A DNA stretch of 64,000 nucleotides from contig CAJQUW010005234.1 of NCBI GenBank assembly GCA_907163375.1, forward strand, positions 532,501-596,500. Reading direction: 5' to 3'. The position numbers and the translations under genes were made by a program. This DNA comes from Prostheceraeus crozeri (lineage: Eukaryota; Platyhelminthes; Polycladida; Euryleptidae). Under the pieces are notes generated by a model, which was not told where the DNA came from, made no database searches, and saw only the letters and a program-made list of their open reading frames with translations. Of this stretch, positions 23,046 to 32,844 are shown one piece after another (position 1 is the first letter of the stretch; each line of letters opens with the position of its first letter).

Positions 23046-24073
23046 TAATCCTGTGGAAGTAACACTGTTTTTCAGAGTAAAACGTCAAGAATGCAGTCTT
23101 TGTCATTAACTTAGTAGACAACTGGTTTCATGGCTTCTGCCTCGTTGCGACAAGGAAGCTTGATGCACGCTATTGCCAATGAATGCGACGCACGGCAATG
23201 TACATTGCAATTGCTATGAACGAGAAAGAAGTAATATTCATGAATAAAGCAGGCCATATAGTTTACCACATTGTTACATAGTTGTAGAATCGTAGTCAGA
23301 ATCCCTTCGTAACAGACTACACAGAACAAGAAAAAAAGACAAGCGAAGGAAATTTTATGAGCGAACTCCGCCAGCCATTGATACACTTAAACCATTCCCT
23401 CTGATTATCGCAACGATGTTTCATCATAATTTTTGATTTATGATATGATATTTATAATTCCTCTGATTACTGTTTCTATATTTGATAGAATTTATTCACA
23501 GGGAAAATCTTAACAGAGAGGAATTCTATCGCGTATATATCTGTCCTGCTTCAAAGTTAGTAATCTGACATACTTTGCAACGGATAGAGGATAGCTGCAC
23601 AATTCCCTAGGACGTAGTTCAGGAAAATTCCTTGATACATCAAATAATTCACCTCTCCGTATCCCGGAGAATCTCACAGCCATTCTCCATCCATTACAAA
23701 GAAAAGTGGCTACTTTACTTGAATTTGAACTTTCTGCAAGAGATTTCAGGAACAAAATTAAGTAGCCTATGTATATACTGCTCATCCATGGTGTCATTGT
23801 GAATTCCATCTCTCTCGTATCGAAAGCTCTGGTCTCCGACACAAGACATGCAAACGTAACATAAGCACAAAAGCAATAACAACAAAACAATATCCTGTAA
23901 GTTTCGCAAAATTGTAGAATTGTTTTCTTGTGCAGGCTTGAAAATCGGTCATTGGATCATCGGTCCACAGATCGTCGAGTCACTGTTTTTTATGCGGGTC
24001 GCCCAGGTCCCTGTAATGACCCGTTTTTCAATGATTATTTTAATCAACTTTTGTTTAGGGCTTTCACTACTGA
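23046..24073. other. Stretch with one doubtful minus-strand open frame
   Basis: A minus-strand open frame at 23510-23890 (126 codons, Cys-rich hydrophobic start MFCCYCFCAYVTFACLV, then FSGIRRGELFDVSRNFPEL) could encode a small secreted peptide, but splice sites, promoter and family support are all missing. I leave it uncalled. Nothing else was recognised. Confidence 0.3.
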
Positions 24074-24351
24074 TCATGGTATTTTTGAGTTGGAAAGAGC
24101 CAGGAAATTTTTAGATGTTAATTATTTATGTTAATATTATAATTAATTATAATTGTAAGTTGTGATGTACAAAATCTTTCGATTACCATCCAGTAATCAT
24201 CTTCAGGTACAAAAGACTAGGGTTAGTGGAAGTTTGAAATACAAGGAATTTGAAAATGATATTTACAAAGAGATTTGTACATCATAACTTATAATTATAA
24301 TTAACATCTAAAAAATTCCTGGCTCTTTCCAACTCAAAAATATCATATCAT
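24074..24351. repeat. Foldback palindrome, about 278 bp
   Basis: The left arm (GTATTTTTGAGTTGGAAAGA ... TTTTTAGATGTTAAT ... TTGTGATGTACAAA) is repeated in inverted orientation in the right arm (TTTGTACATCATAACTT ... ATTAACATCTAAAAAATTCC ... TCCAACTCAAAAATATC). The arms are about 100 bases each around a loop of about 80. A folded RNA or cruciform is possible. This is a MITE-like foldback. Confidence 0.72.
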
Positions 24352-25702
24352 GACTAGCCAGGGCATCTTCCAAGTACTACTGATCATGTGAATGTTCTTC
24401 AATTGTGACTCAACAAGAAACAGGAATTTCCTGCTCTAAGCATGAATCCAAAAGATATTCTGTATTTAATGCATCTATGACATCATTGAGCCAAAGCGTC
24501 TATGACTCCGGAAGCGATGAAAACGATCTCTGTCGCCCTTGTTTTTTTTACAGAAACTCGTATTATCACATCGGAGTTGAGAGCGTTTCCAGACAATAGC
24601 ATGAAGATCAGAAAAATCATATTAGCTCCAAATACTATATGCATGCACAATGCACATGTATTGATATTGTGTTCAGCTCTTACACAATGCATAACATGAC
24701 ATAAATAGGTTTAAAAGATTCATGCTTGTAAAACCATGATTTTTCAATTCCTGAGATTATTTAGATCAGAAACACGATCCTGTTTTCATGAGCAATTACA
24801 TTCATTTCAGAGGTTAGTTCTCTCTGAGTTTGTTCTTCACATAAACGCACATGTAAGCTACAATGATCATGAGCTGTCAAGCATACACTAATTTATGATT
24901 GAATTTATGTCTAAATTCAATATCTAGAAATGCGGGTCATGGCTATTAATTACCATTGATGGTGACCTGCTTTCAGCTCTGAATTGAATTGCTAATACAT
25001 ACATTCACGTTCACGAGTAGTGTGGATGATGTTTGTACAATTCAAACAATTGCGTACACTGTGTACTCATAAATGATTATGATGTGTAGTCATGTGCTTG
25101 ACATATTTCACTTCAAATCAAATCAAAATAGCCGAAACCACCAAATACTTTATAAAAAGGCAGAAGAACATTCGCGATTTTACAAATGTGCTCTTGAATA
25201 TGGGTTTGACTTTCCGATGGCCCTGCATCAAAAATATCTTAACAGCACATCAGAAATGCGTATAGATTATGCAACTATAAAACGCATTAGCGAGTATAAA
25301 GTATTTTAAAAACCAGAACAAATTTTCGAAGGGGGAGTCCAAACATTCCCCCTAGCAGGACGAGGGTTGAGTAGCTGTTGTTGGAACAGGGACTCCAATT
25401 CCAAGGATTGTGCTAGATTACATTCTGATGACGAAGGAGCGTTATGATTAGACAGTCATGTTGTGGCTTGACTAATAGGTTGATGAACCGCAGCCTGTAT
25501 ACAGCATAAATGCAACCGGAGGTTAAACCCCATCCGCAAGCATGCCCAAGAAGGCCGTCATCCACGAAGAAAGCTATAGCTGCATTGAAACATTCTATAT
25601 TTTCTCTACTTTCGCATTTATAGCAGTTCAAGGGCAAAAACATGCATTATGCCTCAAATTAAATCTCCTAATGTCACTCTCAATTCTTTCGAATATTTTG
25701 TC
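24352..25702. other. Region downstream of glutamine synthetase, no gene called
   Basis: No gene was supported on either strand. The 3' untranslated region of glutamine synthetase should lie in the right-hand part of this stretch (below 25703 on the minus strand), but I could not place a clear polyadenylation site. Confidence 0.35.
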
Positions 25703-25848
25703 TCAATCTAGGCATACAGTTTTGGTGATTATTCCGCTGACACTGTAAGGATCACAGTTTGATGCTGGTCTTCTGTCTTCAAGATATCCACATTCATCCA
25801 AGCTGACTTGTCTTGGGATTCGAATAGACGCTCCTCTGTCAGCGACAC
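25703..25848 (-). CDS. Glutamine synthetase, last coding exon (exon 6)
   Basis: The exon opens after the acceptor CCCTTCAAG and encodes [14 protein letters not shown], then [18 protein letters not shown] and a short tail ending KTVCLD. The glycine before it is split across the intron in phase 1. RGASIRIPR and ED-RRP-x-x-NCDPY are conserved glutamine synthetase segments that close the active site, the first Arg and the E in YLED helping bind ATP and glutamate in known enzymes. The C-terminal tail is about ten residues shorter than in vertebrate enzymes. The intron before it runs from 25849 to 51090 and holds the Polinton. Confidence 0.93.
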
Positions 25849-26129
25849 CTTGAAGGGAATGGAATGAAAGTTGCTTATTGATCACAGAGAGAACTGCATT
25901 ATAAGTCGCACGCTACCAAACCGATGAAATGCTTGCCACCTATATGCTCTATTTCCTTTCGGTAGCGTTATTGTTGCTGTCTGGTAGCGATGCTACCAAA
26001 GCTGCATAGTGTCTACCAGATGCTTCATTTTCTTCTAATCGTATAGATATACATATCAAAAGTTACATGGTGCTTTTTCGCTGCGTTGTAAGTACTATGA
26101 TGCTAACATCTAAAAATCGAAATTGAATT

Positions 26130-26960
26130 CGATCCCCCCTGCTGATCTCCCAAACTATTGCACCAATTCCGTCATACACACCACACATCAATCGAATAGG
26201 CATTTAAAGGGGATTCAGAAAAACAGTATCAGTTTTATTTTTAAAGTCTTCCCTGGGGTGAAGTGAAGGTCAAAAACCGCCACTTTTGAAAAAATTTCCA
26301 TCAGATCACTATTTGAGATGGAAGATGACAACAAAAACTAATAAACCATACACTAATCGAAAGATCTGGTGAAGGTAGTTAATGAAACGATGGTTATTAA
26401 TCGCTCTGAGATTACATCATTGCATTAGATAAGGTCAAAGATCAAATAATTCAAACTTTTAATTCGACTCAAATATCACTAAAATCGCACATTTTAGTAC
26501 TTAGTTTCTGTAGATCAAGAAACAACCCGATTCGGTGACTTTTATCGAGACAATGAGACAAAAAGCAAAATGATTCTGAAAAATTTCAATGATCACTGAT
26601 CCGATGCAGAACTAATAAGCACAAAAATAACAAAAATTCATATTTAAAATTTGAATTTCAAATTTCAAGCATGCATACAAAAAAATATATAATTTCAAAT
26701 TCAAAGATTTTGCGTTTGTGAATATCTCTATATTAATAGGAAGAATCCTTTATGTAATATCAACTTATTTCATCAAAAATTGATCTGGTAATATACATTA
26801 GAAGTGAATATATACTGATAACAGCCGTAATAATCCAAACATTCAAATTTTAAGTCAAAAGTTGCATGTAGAAATCAAGATACTAGAAATCTGGTGGCCA
26901 TAGTTTGCTTGGTTTAAAAGATATTCAAAAAATTCGCCACCCCCCCCCAATGAGGCGAGG
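26130..26960 (+). repeat. Dispersed repeat (family P), copy 1, in glutamine synthetase intron
   Basis: About 830 bp that recurs in the same orientation at about 63150-63970. Shared landmarks: ATCTCCCAAACTATTGCA, AACTAATAAACCATACACTA, AATCGAAAGATCTGGTGAAG, ATCGCTCTGAGATTACATCA and AATATCTCTATATTA. Both copies end in a poly-C run (at about 26939-26948 here). Non-coding, likely an interspersed element. Copy 1 lies just left of the Polinton. Confidence 0.75.
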
Positions 26961-27003
26961 GTAAAAGCATACACTAATTTCCCTAGGAAGTTTGCAGTAG
27001 ATA

Positions 27004-27009
27004 TGCTGA
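27004..27009. repeat. Polinton target-site duplication, left copy
   Basis: TGCTGA directly precedes the left end of the Polinton and recurs directly after its right end (50330-50335). A 6-bp duplication is the family hallmark. Confidence 0.93.
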
Positions 27010-27717
27010 AGTAGTAAGTAAAACTCCACTTCTGGATAGCGCAAGATGGCCGCCGTCGCTGACGTCCCCCCCCCCTCCTGTCAGTCGAGTCGGTCGTGGT
27101 GTGCCGTCGTGTTGCTTCGAGTCTGACGTCCCCCCCCCTCCTGTCAGTCGAGTCGATCGTGGTGTGCCGCCGTTTTGCTTCGTGTCTGACGCCCCCCCCT
27201 CTGGCCGGCCGTCGTAGCGCGAGGTGGTGTGTGATGTGCTCTCCAGGTTGGCGTGGTGTGCCAGCCAGGTTGGGAGGGTGGACTGTCGTAGCGCACTTGA
27301 AAAAATCCTAAGTGTCAGAGTGGCTTTGTATGGGTAAAATTTTGAAAATTTTCCAAAGTGTGTCATTTCGACCTGGGACCTTCACCAAAACATTTTTCAT
27401 CAAATTTCACTGACCCCCCCCCCCGACAGCAATCTTCTAACTTTGGTTCTAGTGGACGGATTTTGTCTTACAGCTACTCGTTTGAAAGAGGAGAAAAAAC
27501 TGCTCGATGACATTTTTTGTTGCGAGTCAATCGGACCAGCCGTTCAAAAGTTAGAGCTGTTACAAGATTTTAGGTCGGAGCTCACCTGAAAAAATCCTAA
27601 GTGTCAGAGTGGCTTTGTATGGACAAAATTTTGAAAATTTTCCAAAGTGTGTCATTTCGACCTGGGACCCTGACCAAAGTTTGTTTCATCAAATTTCACT
27701 GACCCCCCCCTCGGGAC
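27010..27717. repeat. Polinton left terminal inverted repeat
   Basis: About 0.7 kb matching the right end (49604-50329) in inverse orientation, including the outer AGTAGTAAGTAAAACTCC, a GC-rich part with poly-C runs around 27067-27200, and an inner AT-rich part (AATCCTAAGTGTCAGAGTGG). Small differences occur mainly in poly-C lengths and in one short duplicated GGCACACCACGCCAACC phrase in the right copy. Confidence 0.92.
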
Positions 27718-28125
27718 AGCAATCTTCTAACTTTGGTTCTAGTGGACGGATTTTGTCTTACAGCTACTCGTTTGAAAGTAGAGAAAAAACTGCTCGATGA
27801 CATTTTTTGTTGCGAGTCAATCGGACCAGCCGTTCAAAAGTTAGAGCTGTTACAAGATTTTAGGTCGGAGCTCACCTGAAAAAATCCTAAGTGTCAGAGT
27901 GGCTTTGTATGGACAAAATTTTGAAAATTTTCCAAAGTGTGTCATTTCGACCTGGGACCTTCACCAAAACATTTTTCATCAAATTTCTCCGAACGAGGGG
28001 GTGTCAGTGAAATTTGATGAAAAATGTTTTGGTAAAGGTCCCAGGTCGAAATTCGGAAGTTTTAAATTTTTCAAAATTTTCACCACACTGGAGCTCTCAC
28101 ACTTAGGAATTTTTTCACTTGTGGC
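27296..28125. repeat. Subterminal 290-bp tandem units and hairpin at the Polinton left end
   Basis: The phrase TGAAAAAATCCTAAGTGTCA recurs at about 27296, 27586 and 27876, defining units of exactly 290 bp, the last incomplete. It is followed by a long inverted repeat: GGGACCTTCACCAAAACATT (27954 on) is answered by AATGTTTTGGTAAAGGTCCC about 50 bases later. An inverted remnant of the unit start (ACACTTAGGAATTTTTTCA) lies near 28100. The inner part of the terminal repeat has therefore been multiplied at this end only. Confidence 0.85.
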
Positions 28126-28921
28126 ATGTTACATGGACATGTGCTGACGCACCAACTTTCCTTGGTCATATGAGAATGGTTTAGGTGTCATATGATAGAG
28201 AATGATGAGACGAATCGTTTGCAACAAACCGCATGTCGCTACAATGAATACTTTCGGAGATAGAGCCATTTTGAGTTTTCTTCCGAGCATATATAAACCC
28301 CCGACAACGTAAGTCTCATCACTTCATCGAAAGACGAGGTAAGCGACGGTCGTCGCTCTGAGCTCCCGATATCGGGTGTTTCAAAGGACTCTATCTTTTG
28401 AAGTAGGCAAGCTATCTTCTTACTTCAAAGTTTGTGTGATAGAGTTTGATAGTGTCTTTACTACTGATAAAAATTTTTAAAAGTAGTATGAGTAGTAAAA
28501 TGCGGAATTTTTAAAAAATTCTTAATTTTCAGTTTTTTCAAAGTTTTAACATGTAGACTAAGGTTTTCAAGTATGCTGGGTTCAAATCTGCTATCAGATT
28601 TCAAATTTAGCTAAGTCTAAGGCAGCTTTGAGGGGTTAGATCCCAGCTACTGATCACTACCTTTGACTCGGCGTTGCTGTTACCACTTCGGGGCAGTGAC
28701 AATGATGTCTTCAGCTGTAAATAGCGGGTATCGGGGAAGATCTCTCACTTCCCTAGTGATCAGTACAAGGCCTTCGGGCTGTCGACGGGATCGAGTGCCT
28801 CTCACTACACTCAAATCTATCATTCCTCACTAAGTGTAATGCTTTAGGAATATGACTGTACTACATGATTCCAAACTTATACAAATTTCATTATCTTACA
28901 GTTAACGATAAAATCTCAGGC
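28126..28921 (+). promoter_or_regulatory. Promoter and leader of the left-end Polinton gene
   Basis: A strong TATA box (CATATATAAAC, about 28289-28297) is followed about 30 bases later by a pyrimidine-flanked start region and several splice-donor-like GTAAG words (28310 and 28340). An acceptor-like TTATCTTACAG lies at about 28892-28902, just before the coding start. This suggests a spliced leader for the coiled-coil gene. Confidence 0.5.
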
Positions 28922-30088
28922 ATGGCAAACGACAAAAACAGAAAATTCTATATCAAAATGTGCACATGTGGGCAAATCAATCGCAGTGCGGACGCCAAGG
29001 CGCATGTCAAGAAGGTGGGCACCGACCACATGATTATCCTGAATAGGGTTGCGTGTGTAAAGTGTAGAGTGTTGAAGGGTGATGAGGATGAGGCGCGATT
29101 TTACAGAGTGCATGCTGACTGTAGTGGAGGTTTGGTGAATGACTTGAGATTCACGCAGTTGATTGTTGAAGAGAGGGAGCGAATGTTGGCGATAGAGCGA
29201 GACGGCAAGGTGGAGAATGTTGTTGAGAATGTTGTTGAGAATGATGAGTTGGCGAGAGCAGTTGCTTCGTTGGAGGCTGAGATTGAGCGAAAGAGAGTGC
29301 TTGAGAGTGATGATGAGGATGATGTGGATTCAGATAGGGAGCGTGTGAGGAAGTTGAGCTCTTCTTCTTCGGAGGTCTCCAACATAGTTTTTGAGGACCC
29401 CCCGCAGAGCTCATCTTCCCCAAAAGTGAAGAGTGGTGGGATTCGTATGCAGTCGGCGAGGTGGTTGAAGGATGAAGAGAAGAAGCATGTATCGCAGCAG
29501 ATGGCGCATGATTTGTTGGTAAATAAGTATGAGAGTTTGAAGAAGGTGAAGGATGAAGTCGTGAAGGAGTTGGATGAGTTGAAAAAGAAGGAACTGAAGT
29601 CGAAGGAGGTAGCGGATGAGAATATTCGAATGAGGCGTAGTGTGACTGATTTGAAGAATAAGACGCGAGAGTTGGAAGAGAAGAATGATGACTGTGAGAA
29701 GAGGGAGAGTGCTGCGGAGAGAAGAATGAGAGATGCAGAAGCGAAGTTTGAGGAGATGATGAAGGAGATGAGTGTGTTGAGAGCGAGGAATGTTGAGTTG
29801 GAGAGGAATATGGCTCGGCGGGGTGATGAGAGACAGGCGTTTGAGAAGTTGGAGCGCATGAGGGATGAGTGGAATCGTGTGAATGAGGATAGGTTGTTTG
29901 AATTTCACATCCCTATTCGGGATAATCATTTGGATGGACAAGTCCTTGTAAATCAAAGTCTCGACGAGTCCATCATATGCTACAACGGCCATCCGACCAA
30001 GAAATGTCTGCATGCCACCCTGAGAATGCGCGGCCATCTCCATAAATACTCTGTTAGAAAGCGCGCGAGACTGCCTAAGGATGGCTAA
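28922..30088 (+). CDS. Polinton-borne coiled-coil protein, unrecognised
   Basis: An open frame of about 388 residues from MANDKNRKFYIKMCTCG; an earlier in-frame Met at 28865 is possible but falls before an acceptor-like site. The N-terminal 70 residues hold paired Cys (CTCG and CVKC) and a later HADC, a possible zinc site. The middle (about 90-150) is acidic. Residues about 190-330 are a long charged coiled coil (LDELKKKELKSKEVADEN, NVELERNMARRGDE). The last 60 residues are of a different type (FHIPIRDNHLDGQVLV, then RMRGHLHKYSVRKRAR). A donor-like GTAAGT follows the stop closely (30095), with an acceptor at about 30150, so the 3' end may be alternatively spliced. It looks whole. Function unknown. 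Confidence 0.6.
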   Translation: MANDKNRKFYIKMCTCGQINRSADAKAHVKKVGTDHMIILNRVACVKCRVLKGDEDEARFYRVHADCSGGLVNDLRFTQLIVEERERMLAIERDGKVENVVENVVENDELARAVASLEAEIERKRVLESDDEDDVDSDRERVRKLSSSSSEVSNIVFEDPPQSSSSPKVKSGGIRMQSARWLKDEEKKHVSQQMAHDLLVNKYESLKKVKDEVVKELDELKKKELKSKEVADENIRMRRSVTDLKNKTRELEEKNDDCEKRESAAERRMRDAEAKFEEMMKEMSVLRARNVELERNMARRGDERQAFEKLERMRDEWNRVNEDRLFEFHIPIRDNHLDGQVLVNQSLDESIICYNGHPTKKCLHATLRMRGHLHKYSVRKRARLPKDG

Positions 30089-30183
30089 CTTGGTAAGTGA
30101 AAAGCAAATAAGATAGTATATCCTATTCTAATACATATCATTTTCATTGCAGTTCTTTGCCCGCCTTCACCACCCCATCACGT

Positions 30184-30327
30184 TACTCCCGAGAACGAAC
30201 CACCGGCTCTCTTAAGGGCCACCTAGGGGCAAGACATGATAGAACCTCCACGCGGTTTGCCCTGGGCAGTCTTCGGACTGGCGAATACTATCATTAAGTT
30301 GAATCTGCTATCAGTCAACTTGAACGT
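30184..30327. repeat. 144-bp intergenic repeat R, copy 1 of 3
   Basis: It runs from TACTCCCGAGAACGAACCAC to AGTCAACTTGAACG. Further copies lie at 30658-30801 and 31180-31323, differing by a few bases only. Copies 1 and 2 directly precede a TATA box and a small reading frame. It contains the short inverted words GGCTCTCTTAAGGGCC and GGTTTGCCCTGGGC. Confidence 0.9.
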
Positions 30328-30345
30328 CGCGTCGCGTTAGAGGGG

Positions 30346-30353
30346 TATATAAA
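30346..30353 (+). promoter_or_regulatory. TATA box of the 88-codon Polinton gene
   Basis: GGGGTATATAAACC is a near-perfect TATA box, 39 bases before the ATG at 30385, with a CTCATTTCATTTCATTTC tract in between. Confidence 0.7.
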
Positions 30354-30384
30354 CCACTGCCTCTCATTTCATTTCATTTCAATC

Positions 30385-30651
30385 ATGCAGACGCCGAACA
30401 GTCAAGTCAGCTCTCCTCGCGGACCGCAGTTAAGGCCGCGAAATTTATTTGAGGAATTTGTTAGGCTAGAGGAGCAAGACAGAGTCCACAGCAATCTTGC
30501 TCGGATTGGCAATCCGATGACAGCAACTGTTGTCAATCCAACAGAATGGCGCTACATTCCATTTTTCAGTCACGTGCCAATTAGCGTGGAAGTCGACAGT
30601 GCTACCAAAGAGAGAGTCAAAGACTCTCTCAGCAGAATCGGTAGGGTGTAA
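30385..30651 (+). CDS. Small Polinton protein in an R-repeat cassette, unrecognised
   Basis: 88 residues, starting MQTPNSQVSSPRGPQLRPRN and containing EWRYIPFFSHVPISVEVD. It is preceded by repeat R and a good TATA box and followed within 10 bases by the next copy of repeat R. The composition is mixed and charged, with no membrane segment and no Cys. No family was recognised. Cassette context and promoter support expression in the active element. Confidence 0.55.
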   Translation: MQTPNSQVSSPRGPQLRPRNLFEEFVRLEEQDRVHSNLARIGNPMTATVVNPTEWRYIPFFSHVPISVEVDSATKERVKDSLSRIGRV

Positions 30652-30657
30652 CATGAC

Positions 30658-30801
30658 GACTCCCGAGAACGAACCACCGGCTCTCTTAAGGGCCACCTAG
30701 GGGCAAGATTTGATAGAACCTCCTCGCGGTTTGCCCTGGGCAGTCTTCAGACTGGCGAATACTATCATTAAGTTGAATCTGCTATCAGTCAACTTGAACG
30801 T
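30658..30801. repeat. Intergenic repeat R, copy 2 of 3
   Basis: Nearly identical to the copy at 30184-30327. It begins 6 bases after the stop of the 88-codon gene and is followed by GCAGTCGATTGCTATCCCTG, a phrase also present in the tandem repeat at 31665-32070. Confidence 0.9.
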
Positions 30802-30867
30802 TATGCAGTCGATTGCTATCCCTGAAGCATTCTGATTCGCTGTTGAGCAATTCATTGTTGAAAACAC

Positions 30868-31170
30868 TATATAAGCCAGAAGATTGTAGCGCTTCTCATT
30901 CAATTTTAAGTCACCATGTAAGCAACATCTGCTAGTACCATTCCCGACTTCATCGATGAAGACAACGCCATTCCCAACTTCATCATCCTCGACGAGTGGG
31001 ATGAAGAGGATGAGAAGAAGGGGAAGATCAAGAAGATCATTTGGACGGATGAGGTGTGGACTCCGAATACCACCCGCATCCGAATGGTGCCAGATGCACC
31101 AGCACGACCTAGGCGGTATAGGGTCTATGAGAACCTAACCGTCATACCTATTGACTATTCAAGCCAATAG
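30868..31170 (+). CDS. Second small cassette gene, acidic-basic protein, fossil
   Basis: A TATA box (CACTATATAAGCC, about 30868-30876) precedes an open stretch of about 83 codons ending at 31170. It has STIPDFIDEDNAIPNFIILD, an acidic-lysine block and RMVPDAPARPRRYRVYENL. The frame shows coding character but the gene does not look whole (about one break). It sits between repeat copies 2 and 3, as the 88-codon gene sits between copies 1 and 2. Function unknown. Confidence 0.4.
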
Positions 31171-31179
31171 TCAACTTGT

Positions 31180-31323
31180 TACTCCCGAGAACGAACCATC
31201 GGCTCTCTTAAGGGCCACCATGGGGCAAGACATGATAGAACCTCCACGCGGTTTGCCCTGGGCAGTCTTCGGACTGGCGAATACTATCATTAAGTTGAAT
31301 CTGCTATCAGTCAACTTGAACGT
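31180..31323. repeat. Intergenic repeat R, copy 3 of 3
   Basis: Nearly identical to the other two copies; it begins about 10 bases after the stop of the preceding cassette frame. The sequence after this copy (31324-31664) shows no convincing TATA box or coding frame, so the third cassette appears empty or decayed. Confidence 0.88.
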
Positions 31324-31664
31324 TGCAAATGAAGTTCGGTGTAATACTTCCTTTCGACGGGCGTTCCTGTAAAGGGCGGCGGTGAAACCCGTAGCTATGT
31401 ATACCGCAAGGGACATTCGGCAATGGTCAATCTTGTTTAACCTCTCTGCGTCATGTTTGCAAGTGATTGCCTCTGTCTCAACGTAGTATGCATTCGCGTC
31501 AGGGCGACATTTAGCCAACTGTCGAAGGTTGCCTAAAACTTTCCATTGCATACGTTATGAGAACCATAAGTTCTACCTGTCTCTATCAATGAGACGAATT
31601 GATGAATGGAATGAAATGGGAGGACACTCACGCGCCACACGCAACATAACACACTTCTCTCTTC

Positions 31665-32070
31665 CGTAGTCTAACAAGCTCTTTACACATGGATCGCAGT
31701 CGATTGCTATCCCTGTATCAGAAGTGTAAGCTATCTTAATTTTATTTGACACATTTTCATCTACCATTGTCACCCATATGAAATGTTTTAAGATTTACAA
31801 GTTAGACTAAGCGTGCTGCTATTTCCAAATGAAAAAGTATACATGGTTAAATCATCCACTTAAGCCCATCCGTAGTCTAACAAGCTCTTTACACATGGAT
31901 CGCAGTCGATTGCTATCCCTGTATCAGAAGTGTAAGCCATCTTAATTTTATTTAACACTATTTCATCTACCATCATCGCCCATATGAAATGTTATAAGAT
32001 TTACAAGTTAGACTAAGCGTGCTACTATTTCCAAATGAAAAAGTGTACATGCTTAAATCATCCACTGAAG
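31665..32070. repeat. Two-unit tandem repeat, period 206 bp
   Basis: CGTAGTCTAACAAGCTCTTT recurs at 31665 and 31871, and the following 200 bases match closely (for example GATTTACAAGTTAGACTAAG in both). It includes the GCAGTCGATTGCTATCCCTG phrase seen after repeat R copy 2. Non-coding spacer of the Polinton. Confidence 0.9.
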
Positions 32071-32123
32071 CTTCATTCAAGTAAGTCAGTATGAAAGCAA
32101 AGATAATACGAAATAAAAATTTA

Positions 32124-32570
32124 TTATGGCATGTACTTCAAAAGGTCTTCATCGTCAATATCGTCCCAGAGTCTGGCTTCACATAGATAACAAAAACAGT
32201 TCACTTGCTTCAATCGTTCTTCTACTGCGAGCCTCACTTTGTCGATGTACTCCCACTCCGCCATAGTTCGTGGCTGTGAGTTAGGGGTGTACCATTCCCA
32301 TAATTGGTGGAGGAATTTGGTGCTGGTGATCTCCATCACATCATCAGCATCGTACTGCAGATACTTCCACCTCACGCCTGTTAAGTCGGGACACTCCTTT
32401 TCACAAACACTCTCTTCGTCGTCCGCTGGTAATGACAACTTTCTGATATTGTCCAGTCGGTACACCTTCTCTACCTTCCCCTTCGTTGGAGCGTTTGGTG
32501 CAACGAGCGCCTTTGGTGTTGAGCATGGAGAAGAGAATTTTGTGTTTGGCGTTGTCGGAGGGCTTGTCAT
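32124..32570 (-). CDS. Polinton protein of 148 residues, unrecognised
   Basis: It starts MTSPPTTPNTKFSSPCSTPK, a Ser/Thr/Pro-rich disordered head. A folded-looking body follows with RWKYLQYDADDVMEITSTKF, LHQLWEWYTPN and VRLAVEERLKQVNCFCYLCE, ending in an acidic tail. The CFCYLC cluster may bind metal. It is transcribed away from the polymerase gene, so the 32571-32844 gap is a shared divergent promoter region. Its stop codon overlaps an AATAAA signal on the minus strand (32120-32125). It looks whole. No family recognised. Confidence 0.6.
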   Translation of the reverse strand: MTSPPTTPNTKFSSPCSTPKALVAPNAPTKGKVEKVYRLDNIRKLSLPADDEESVCEKECPDLTGVRWKYLQYDADDVMEITSTKFLHQLWEWYTPNSQPRTMAEWEYIDKVRLAVEERLKQVNCFCYLCEARLWDDIDDEDLLKYMP

Positions 32571-32844
32571 GTTGACTGTGAATAATAATTTTGAAATGTT
32601 TTCTAATTCTTAAGTATCAACAAGCAACCAATCAGAATGAACAGCCAATGAATGATGAATATGAAAGTATATATGTAAAGTGACATTCGTGTCATTTCAC
32701 TCTGTCTTTGTGACATATAAGTGAAGTGTTCTCTGGCGAATTCTATATTTGAGGCGTACAAGTGAACTGCTCTCTCGTGAATTCCAAATTTGAGTGAAGT
32801 CTCTATCTTGTTGAAGTATCAACCTTAAACTTGATTTCGTTGAA
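32571..32844 (+). promoter_or_regulatory. Divergent promoter region upstream of the Polinton polymerase
   Basis: AGTATATATGTAAAG (about 32666-32678) is a TATA-like box for the rightward polymerase gene. A repeated phrase, AAGTGAAGTGTTCTCTGGCGA / AAGTGAACTGCTCTCTCGTGA form, occurs at about 32720 and 32760. CCAATCAGAATGAACAGCCAAT near 32630 has two CCAAT-like boxes. The polymerase leader ATG follows at 32845. Confidence 0.5.

Noticed and set aside
23510-23890. Small secreted protein gene on the minus strand
   Set aside because: Cys-rich hydrophobic start is suggestive, but there is no supporting promoter, splice site or family.
26983-27366. Open frames across the Polinton terminal repeats, both ends
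   Set aside because: They are GC-rich, repetitive (GTPRPTRLTGGGG-like) and arise from poly-C tracts and tandem phrases; no promoter or family supports them.
29101-30043. Long minus-strand open frames opposite the coiled-coil gene
   Set aside because: Ser/Phe/Leu-rich mirror images of a Lys/Glu-rich coding strand; typical shadows.
31171-31551. Coding frames across repeat R copy 3
   Set aside because: The same frames recur across the other R copies on the opposite strand of the repeat; they follow the repeat and not a gene.
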